Assembly (NCBI GenBank): GCA_944739405.2
Contig: OX123185.2
Location: 8,429,840 to 8,493,839, forward strand
Reading direction: 5' to 3'
Source of the DNA: Euclidia mi
Lineage: Eukaryota; Arthropoda; Insecta; Lepidoptera; Erebidae
DNA: 64,000 nucleotides
Both the position numbers and the translations under genes were made by a program. The first letter of the stretch is position 1. Each line of letters starts with the position of its first letter. Positions 56,723 to 64,000 of the stretch are shown one piece after another. The notes beneath the pieces were generated by a model. The model searched no databases. It was not told the DNA's origin and saw only the letters and a program-made list of their open reading frames with translations.

Positions 56723-58302
56723 TATGAGATAGAATTATCGATAAAATTGTTAAAACCTGGTAAGCGTCCAGGTCCTGATTGTGTAACAAATGAAATGATC
56801 AAAACTGCCAAAGAAGCATTAATAAGGCCACTTACCAAGCTCTTCAATCGAGTACTTATAACTAAGGAAATACCAGAGACATGGACATGCTCAGAAATAA
56901 CTTTACTATACAAAAAGTTGACCCCAAGCAGATAACTAATTATAGACCTATCAGCCTCATATCCTGCTTGTACAAAGTATTTGCATCGACTATATTAAGA
57001 CGTATAGTACCGAAAATTGACGAAAATCAACCTGTAGAGCAAGCTGGTTTCATGAAACATTACTCTACCGTCGACCATATACACACATTAAAAATAATAA
57101 TCGAAAGGGAAAGGAAAGGACTTACCATTATATATAGCTTCCATCGATTACTCGAAGGCTTTCGACTCTATCACTCATGACTCTATATGGCAGGCTTTAT
57201 ACCAGCAAGGAGTGAATGATGACTATATAGAACTCATTAAAGCTATCTACTCGAATAGCACAGCGAGAGTACGCCTAGAGACAAGTGGACCAGCATTCAA
57301 AGTAGAAAGAAAAAAAAAAACAAGGAGACCCGCTTTCCCCAAAACTTTTCATCGCAGTCTTAGAAGGAATTTTCCAAAACCTCGAGTGGAACGAATTAGG
57401 GATCAAAATAAATGTCAAGTACCTATAACATCTCTGGTTCGCGGACGATATAGTCCTACTATCAGAAAATCCTTGTGAAATCAACTACATAATAGAGTCA
57501 CTCAGACAAGAAAGCGAGACAGTTGGGCTACAGATCAACTGGGAGAAAACTAAAATTATGACCAATCGCGAACAAACATTGGTAACCATTCAATCAAAAC
57601 CCATATATTAGGACATCCCATTTCATTTAAAACCTGTACAGAAAAAGAAATAGATCGAAGAGTAAAGAACACTTGGAATAAGTACTGGTCTCTGAAAGAA
57701 ATTTTTAAAGGACCCTTTCCCACAAAATTGAAGACCAAGGCGATGAACATCTGTCTTACTCCGATTCTCATTTACGCATGCCAAACCTGGCCTCTCAAGA
57801 ATTCACATCTACACAAGTTAAAAACTTGCCAAAGAGGAATAGAACGGAGCTACATGAATATAAAATTGAGGGATAGAGTAAGAAATACACTAATAAGGAA
57901 AAAAAACAAAGCACGAGACGTGGTTAAACAGGCTCTGACACTCAAGTGGAAATGGTCCGGCCACATTCAAAGAGTAACCGATGGAAGATGGTCGCAGGCA
58001 GTAACAAATTGGTACCCACAAGACAGGAAAAGAAGGAAAGGCAGGCCACTTAAAAGATGGAGTGATGACATTATGGAAACTGCAGGTAACTTGTGGCCTA
58101 GACTGGCACAAGACAGAGCCACTTGGCAAAGTTTGGAGGAGGCTTATACCGCAAAAGGCGGCCCTTACACCTAAAATACTATCTTACTTAAATACTAATG
58201 AATATAAAAGCTAAACAATACAGAGACAATATAAGGTACAATATACATATTTAAACATAAACATGAGTAAGGGAAATCTAAGCTAATAAATAAATAAAAT
58301 AA
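56723..58302 (+). mobile_element. RTE-clade LINE 'J', 5'-truncated, inserted in CR1
   Basis: Exact 13-bp duplications ATTTCCGTTTACA (56710-56722 and 58303-58315) bound this insertion. Plus-strand frames read 'KLLKPGKRPGPDCVTNEMIK', 'NYRPISLISCLYKVF', 'EQAGFMKHYSTVDHIHTL', then across frameshifts 'IDYSKAFDSITHDSIW' (motif A), a 'QGDPLSPKLF' motif B and 'FADDIVLLS' (motif C). The C-terminus (57728-58174) has 'WKWSGHIQRVTDGRWSQAV', 'RRKGRPLKRWSDDI' and 'WQSLEEAYTAKGG'. Endonuclease and the start of the polymerase are absent. The end is an (AATA)n-like tail. At least three frameshifts and stops make it inactive. Confidence 0.92.
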
Positions 58303-58315
58303 ATTTCCGTTTACA

Positions 58316-58492
58316 CAAAACACATAGCTCTTTTATTGGGCTTAGTATTAGATAGAATGTATAATAAAATACCATCTAATATTTTAGACTTGCCTTTAAG
58401 GTCGTTTCAGACAATAGTTAAAAAATAATCTTATTCTAAAGGCATATTATAGTGTAAATGAGTATCTTGACGACAAGTACGCTTGGAAATAA
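58316..58492 (+). pseudogene. CR1-like LINE 'I' ORF2, C-terminal part
   Basis: Directly after the RTE insertion the CR1 protein resumes: 'KTHSSFIGLSIRMYNKIP', 'LPLRSFQTIVK' and 'AYYSVNEYLDDKYAWK', then TAA at 58490-58492. The left half ends at 'VPYFRLH', so the coding sense joins across the insertion exactly at the duplicated target. The 3' end of the element lies near 58510. Confidence 0.85.
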
Positions 58493-58510
58493 ATATTCTT
58501 TCTTTATTAG

Positions 58511-58913
58511 GCCAAATTTTTGTTTATTAGGTCAATAAGCAGTTTTATAGATTATTTAATTACCTTATTTTCTTACTACATTTGCATTCTTGTTTTACTC
58601 TTTTCATTATAATTTATCAGATTTGTAAGGTGAGGGTAACTAGGTAACTAAGTCATGAACTGCTAGCTAATAGATTGTAAATTGCTGCTGATTTATATAC
58701 CGTTGCTTTTCGGGACATACTGTTCCACCATAGCTCTGAACATTCATGTTCGCGAGTTGCCTACATCAAAAGACGTAAGTGGATGCTCCTATTTCACCAT
58801 ATTCACTTTGGGAGGCTTACCAAATGAACATTTAGTTTAGTTGGTCGTGGGTTTTCCGCACTTAGCCACATATTTGGGCCATTGTGCGTAAGTGGCGACT
58901 TGATTGACGCCGA
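58511..58913. other. no gene; 3' flank of two LINEs
   Basis: The left part is the AT-rich 3' flank of the CR1. The right part (about 58790-58913) probably includes the 3' untranslated region of the I-like LINE on the minus strand. No tail repeat was resolved. Confidence 0.4.
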
Positions 58914-61900
58914 CTACTCATACCACCTTAGCTCCTTCCAGAAAGCCATTAGTTGGCTGATGTCGTTCAAAGCCTCACACATGGTTCTGGAGTTGTTCAG
59001 CAGCTTTGCCCGTTGGTCGCTCACACTTGTGCAGTGCAGAATGACGTGAGCGGGCGTTTCTTCGGTTTCCATGCAGCCCCTGCACAGTGGGCTGTCCGCA
59101 ACGCCTATGTTGAATAGGTGCTTGTTGAGTGGACAGTGGCCGGTTATTATGCCTGTCAGATGCTTAAGAGTTTTTCTATTAGAATGCAGCAGCTTGTACA
59201 AGAGTCGCTTGTTCAAGCAGGGGATAGCATCTCTGCGTATGTCTGCCCACTGTTTTTCATGTTCATGTGCGGTTCTCTCGCGTAGCCACGTTTTGAGTTC
59301 GCTTGCCGTTATCGGTACAATCGGCTCGGGTCCCATTATCATTGTGTCCGATCCTTTCCTTGCCTTTCAGTTGGTCTGCGGCGTCATTGCCTGCGGAGTT
59401 GCTGTGGCCTTTAATCCATTGCAGCGTAACCCGATTCTTCTCTGCAATCTTTTGCAGCTCTAGGTGGCATTCCATGATGAGGCCGCTGTTAAAGCAGTTG
59501 CTGCCGAGAGCTTGTAGTACAGAGACACTGTCCGTGATAATGCGTATAGACAGGTCACTTACGTTCCTAGACGCGATTGCTGTTGCGGCTCTTGTTATCC
59601 CAACACACTCGGCTTGGAATATGGTGTTATGAGTGCCAAGAGATGTTGAGATGTTGATATTTAAGTCATGGGAGAATACGCCCGCACCTGTCCCATGCTT
59701 CGTTTTTGAGCCGTCTGTGTATAATCTGACTTCGTGTATACCAGAGCTGTCTTTGTGGTCCTCCTGTAATTGGATGCGATATTTTTTGTCAAAGACAAAG
59801 GTTTCAGGAATGAGATCGCAAGCGGCCTCTAGCATCGGGATCTCTTTGGTTAAGGTCCCTTTTAGGCGTGCGTGGGTTATTCGATCATCCTTTCTCCACA
59901 GCCCGAGCTTGTCTAGACGGATTGCTGCAGTGCCAGCTTCCTGCTGGATCATTAGGTGCAGTGGTCTTAGGTCCAGTAGTATCTCCAAGGCGGCTGTTGG
60001 GGTGGTCTTCATGTAGCCTGTTGTGACCAAGCAGGCTAGGCGTTGAAGGCTCTGTAGCTTTTTTGTGATTGTGCTTAGTTGTGTGCGTGGCCACCACACT
60101 ACTGCACCATATGTAAGCATGGGGCGTATAATGGCAGTGTAGATCCACAGGGTGATAGATGGCTTGAGACCCCATTTCTTACCTATGATTCTCCGACATT
60201 GCCAGAAGATTGTGCATGCTTTTGTTGTTTTAGTGCTGATGTGCTTACCCCAGTTTAGCTTATGGTCAAGGATTACGCCCAAGTACATGACTTCATTCGA
60301 TAGGGATAGGGTTTTCCTTTTGTTGGTGAAAAGTACTAGCTCCGTTTTGTTGGGGTTAACCGTCAGTTCATGTTGGTTGCACCATTCCTGCATGATCCTG
60401 ATGGCTGCTTGCATCCGATTGCGGATCGTGTCTTCTGAGTCACCTTTGATCAGGATGGTAATGTCGTCTGCATAGCCGACCTTGTAGAATCGTCTGTCGT
60501 TTAAGTTCCGTAACAGATCGTCCACCACAATGTTCCACAACAGGGGTGAGAGTACACCTCCCTGAGGGCAGCCTTTTGCAACTATGCCCCTCGTGGTGGA
60601 GTTTACCGTGAATTGTATTGCCCTCTGTTTCAGCAGTTGATCAATCCAGCCACTAAGGGTTTGCTCAACTCCGAACTTTTCGAGGGCCCGGCTGATACTG
60701 TTGAACTTAGTTTTGTCGAAGGCACCTTCTATGTCGATGAAGGCCCCCAGTGTCATTAACTTGTTGGTAAGCGCTGTTTCAATGGTGCCCACAACGGAAT
60801 GCAGCGCCGATTCAGTTGACCTGCCACTTCTGTAGGCGTGTTGATGTGGGTGTAATGGCTTGCGCAGTAATGCGCCCTCACGGAGGTGTCGGTCCGTAAG
60901 TCTCTCCAGCGTTTTCAGTAAGAAGGAAGTCAAGCTGATTGGTCTATATGCTTTCGCTTGTGTGTAGTTTTGCCAGGTTTTGGGAGGAATATGACTTTAA
61001 CTTCCCTCCACCTGCAAGGTATGTATCTATGTGCTATTGAGGCCCTGTAGATGTCGAGCAGGTGCGGCACAATCGTTGTGCATCCCCATTGTAGGAATGC
61101 TGGTATGATTTCATCTAGGCCTGCGGATTTGAATGCCTAGAACACACACAGTCTGTTTGGGTCGGTGGTCTGTAGTCTGAATCGTCCCACAAACGGTCAT
61201 TGGTTACTTCACAACCTGGGAAGTGAGTTTCAATTAGCACTTGGCTAATTTTAGCGTCCGTTGTTGCGTAGGTTCCATCATGCTTTTTAATGGCGCCAAG
61301 GGTTTTGTTGCTGTCCTGAGACAAGTTCTTTTTCACCCTGGCTGCTTCATTCGTGGTGTTTATGCCGCTGCAAAAACGCCGCCAGGACTCGCCTCTGCGG
61401 AATCTTATGCGTTTCTTGTAGTGTGACTGGGCTTCTTTGTATTTGAGCCAGTCTGCTTCCATTCTCGTGTTTTTAGCCCTGTTAAAGAGTTTCCTCAGGT
61501 TTTGCCTGAGTCCCTCTAGTTCTCTTCCTCACCACTGGGTTTTACTAGACGACTTTGGGAGTGTGGGTGCACAGGCTTGCTGGTAACTTGTTTGTATACA
61601 TTCTGTTAGTAAGTTGGTGTTATGCTCTATGTTGTCAGTGCTGGTTGACATGTCCTTGAAATAGGACCTGTCAACCTGTGATGCGAGAAGCGTCTTGTAT
61701 TTCGCGATGTTTGTTCTGCGAGGGTTGCGCCTAGGTTGTGGGACGTTCTCTTGCACACGTATGTCATAGTAGATTCGTCTGTGGTCTGCAAAAGATGGCT
61801 CAGCGGACACATGCCAATTTGTGACAAGTTCCACGGCCCCATCCGATGCTAGCGTGATTTGTTGAAAATATATATTCAGTCAAGATCTCACCTCGTACGT

Positions 61901-61950
61901 TAGCATCGGGACTTCCCACAGCGGATGGTGGGCGTTCGTACCAAATGAAC
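58914..61950 (-). pseudogene. I-like LINE 'G': partial endonuclease, RT, RNase H, CCHC
   Basis: In minus-strand order: endonuclease scraps with 'NAHHPLW' (about 61940) and 'FADHRRIYYDI' (about 61780), with the middle of the domain missing between. Then 'WRRFCSGINTTNEAAR', 'IETHFPGCEV' and a 556-codon frame (60933-59263) carrying 'HAYRSGRSTESALHSVV', 'LGAFIDIEGAFDKTKF' (motif A), 'KGCPQGGVLSPLLWNIV' (motif B) and 'VGYADDITIL' (motif C). RNase HI follows: 'VRLYTDGSKTKHGTGAG', 'FQAECVGI', 'IRIITDSVSVLQAL' and 'WIKGHSNSAGNDAAD'. One frameshift near 59350 separates the last segment (59342-58914) with 'CRGCMETEETPAHVILHC'. RNase H removes RNA from the cDNA hybrid. The RNase H plus C-terminal Cys/His motif place it in the I/LOA-like group. 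It is 5'-truncated. Confidence 0.88.
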
Positions 61951-62049
61951 TTAATTTATTGCTTGAGTATGATATCAATAACTATTAAATTTTGCATAAG
62001 TAGATAACTCACAATGTGAAACAGTTGCAGCTCCTTACAAAGATAACAT

Positions 62050-62245
62050 GTAAAACCATTATACTGGCAGTTAAAAAGAGTGGCCACGAGTTTTATTGCC
62101 CGTTCTTTCTCGTGGTTCTACCTATTGCTTGCGAACGTGGCAGTAAATGTAGAATCATCTAGTAATTAACTTTAATTTTTGACGTTCATAACGTCCCTTT
62201 GTGGCCTAAATGAATAAAATGATTTTGACTTTGACTTTAGTGGTA
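62050..62245 (+). repeat. LINE or SINE 3' end with (TTTGAC)n tail
   Basis: 'aaaaagagtggccacgagtt', 'tctcgtggttctacctattg' and 'tttgtggcctaaatgaataa' precede 'gattttgactttgacttta'. I remember this as a very common lepidopteran retroposon 3' end. No coding part is left. Confidence 0.6.
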
Positions 62246-63498
62246 GCAATAGAGGAGTTAATTCTGAATATAATTTATTGTATAGGTGTTCTTCAATTAC
62301 CTGGTAAACACTCTTTGTGCATTTTAAACCGTTTTTCTATTTATTTTATTGTCATCACATCACATCACACCTATCACATTTTCCAAAATTATAATGTTTG
62401 AATTGATTTATTACCGTGAGTATAGAAAACAGTTGCCACAGATCCTATCTGAATTAATGATATCAGAAAATAATGAATGAGCGAAGATAAACATGAGGCA
62501 TTGGATGAACAATTATAAGCTCTTAATAGAGACATTGTTGACAACCTGAGTACACCAATGAAAATTCTGGTTATTATTGATTTAGTTATATTTTATTTTA
62601 TATTAAATCGTTATTACAATTTAATGCTCACAACACTTTCAAGTCCTACATAATTATGCGTCGGTTCATCCGTCAGATAGGATTTTCCTAGTACGAACTT
62701 CAATGAGTAAACGAGAAAGAAGGAGCGAGTCTCTCATAAAGGAAATTTTCTTAGTATTTTATATCATTAGTTGTGCAGACTTCTTTAAGTTTTTTGTTTA
62801 CGTCTTTGTGAAGAGAGATTAAAAATATTTTATTTTTTGTTATGATTTATAACTTTAATGTAAAAACATTTTGATTTAATTAAATCCGCTTTCTTATTAA
62901 ACTGATAATTGATTTCAGATTGCTACTGCAGTAGTTTATAACGTAATAAACTGCGTAATGTGGATGTATTTCTGTGGAAATACTTGGAAGAGGGTATTTT
63001 TCTCTGTTAATTATTGTTTAAATAGACGCTTTTTGATTGGTCTTTCAAAGACATTGATGCTGAAGTTTGTGGAAATGTTTCTGGCGTTTTTTCTAGTATG
63101 CATACCGCAATTATTTATTAAATTAATTAAACGTGAAGTTAATCTCATGAAAATGTCCATTGGTCGGCGACTGCTTTTATGTAAAGGTATATATATAATT
63201 ATATCTCTTATAGGTAATCCGTTTTAACTGTTTTGTTTTTCATTACGGGAATTCTGCAATTTGCTTGTCATATACCAAATCACGCGAATAAAACAGAACT
63301 GTCAAGTATTTATCAAACGTCGTCCCTTCGAGATCACAATAAGGCGTCTATTTTCTTACGATATGCGACTAATTTTCAGTGTGATCCAGTTAACCGTATC
63401 TTACTCGATTGCTTCTGTACAGTTTGCTCACATATTTGATTAAAGTTGTGTATATTTTTATGTTTATCAAACAATGAGAGAAATTATAAAATTGTTTA
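62246..63498. other. no recognisable gene
   Basis: AT-rich DNA. An 89-codon hydrophobic plus-strand frame (62958-63227) resembles nothing I know and has no supporting context. Confidence 0.45.
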
Positions 63499-63502
63499 AT
63501 AT

Positions 63503-63938
63503 TGTTACGAGCTGGGATTCGGTGATAAATTAAATACACTATGCCAGAAAAACTGCACTTTATTTAACACACAACAACACTTATACAGACTTAATTCTCA
63601 ACACTAATAAAAACACACTTATTTCACAACAAAGAAACACTACTAAACACTTCCGACTTACTTAAACTTCGCACTCCTTCGCTTGTTGATCGCTTTCCGT
63701 ATTCAGCTGTAACTGTGTGAACTCGCTCGTCCGCGCGGTATTTATACCGGCCGGATAACAAACTAGTTCATTCTAGACGTTTCTGAGATATTCTGGTAAC
63801 AGTCGGGAACAGTCGATACAGCAACGCCATCTAGTAGAAATAGATGAAATTCCTTTAAACCACCGATACATCCAATCTCTTCTAGTTCTCTCATTCACCG
63901 ATAGATGGCGTTATTTTCAATTATAGCCATTCGTAACA
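63503..63938 (-). mobile_element. solo LTR, Gypsy-like
   Basis: The 436-bp unit begins TGTTACGA and ends TCGTAACA (perfect 8-bp terminal inverted repeat) and is flanked by ATAT on both sides (63499-63502 and 63939-63942). This fits the 4-5 bp TSD of Gypsy/Ty3-type integration. Read on the minus strand it has a TATAAATA box at 63746-63739 in a GC-rich setting and AATAAA at 63564-63559, giving the order U3, R, U5. No internal sequence or second LTR is present in the window, so it looks like a solo LTR left by recombination. Confidence 0.9.
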
Positions 63939-64000
63939 ATATCATCCTATGAGCGGGCTTTTGGGCAACTTTGGTATAATATTGTAACAATGTATTATGT

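Noticed and set aside
62958..63227. 89-codon hydrophobic plus-strand frame
   Set aside because: Hydrophobicity follows from T-rich DNA; no signal-peptide logic or family resemblance.

Overview
This is a eukaryotic, AT-rich window, almost certainly from a lepidopteran insect (moth or butterfly). The evidence is the density of tRNA-headed SINEs, R1-, RTE-, CR1- and I-type non-LTR retrotransposons, a BEL/Pao gag-protease, a piggyBac-like element, a P/THAP-like fragment, and dispersed repeats of kinds I remember from lepidopteran genomes. No complete host gene, rRNA, functional tRNA, CRISPR array or bacterial operon was found. It reads as intergenic, intronic or repeat-dense DNA in which selfish elements of different ages are stacked on one another.

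Layout. 1-2.4 kb: no gene. 2.4-3.0 kb: two short repeats. 3.0-10.2 kb: a plus-strand R1-clade element (5' region, ORF1, zinc knuckles, endonuclease) split by a CR1-like 3' end and by a second, opposed R1-clade element (4.84-7.98 kb). 10.4-10.6 kb: a 97-bp tandem pair ending in a perfect inverted repeat. 10.7-14.07 kb: an almost intact minus-strand RTE element with an 11-bp target-site duplication (TSD), sitting inside a SINE. 14-25 kb: repeats, two decayed pieces of a YqaJ-type nuclease gene, and an RTE 3' stub with a 14-bp TSD. 25.3-26.9 kb: a degenerate I-like LINE. 28.35-30.7 kb: an unusual LINE with an N-terminal C2H2 finger, an LDDG reverse transcriptase and a C-terminal restriction-like nuclease module. 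31-34 kb: SINEs, one carrying a 38-bp-arm hairpin. 34.0-36.7 kb: a BEL/Pao gag plus protease in one frame with a single TAG between them and no recognisable reverse transcriptase. 40.4-41.3 kb: first and last coding pieces of a P-element/THAP-like transposase with the middle missing. 47.0-48.3 kb: a complete-ended piggyBac-like element with TTAA duplications. 49.8-51.3 kb: a CR1-like 3' half. 52.6-58.5 kb: a CR1-like element with esterase-bearing ORF1 and ORF2, split by an RTE with a 13-bp TSD. 58.9-61.95 kb: a better preserved I-like LINE with RNase H. 63.50-63.94 kb: a minus-strand solo LTR with TATA, poly(A) signal and a 4-bp TSD.

The parts do not form a pathway. Their value is as a nested insertion record: several junctions keep exact TSDs, so the order of events can be read directly (SINE before RTE at 10.7 kb; CR1 before RTE at 56.7 kb; older repeat before RTE stub at 24.9 kb). 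Clade names rest on motif recognition without database searches. Element ends without a TSD are approximate.
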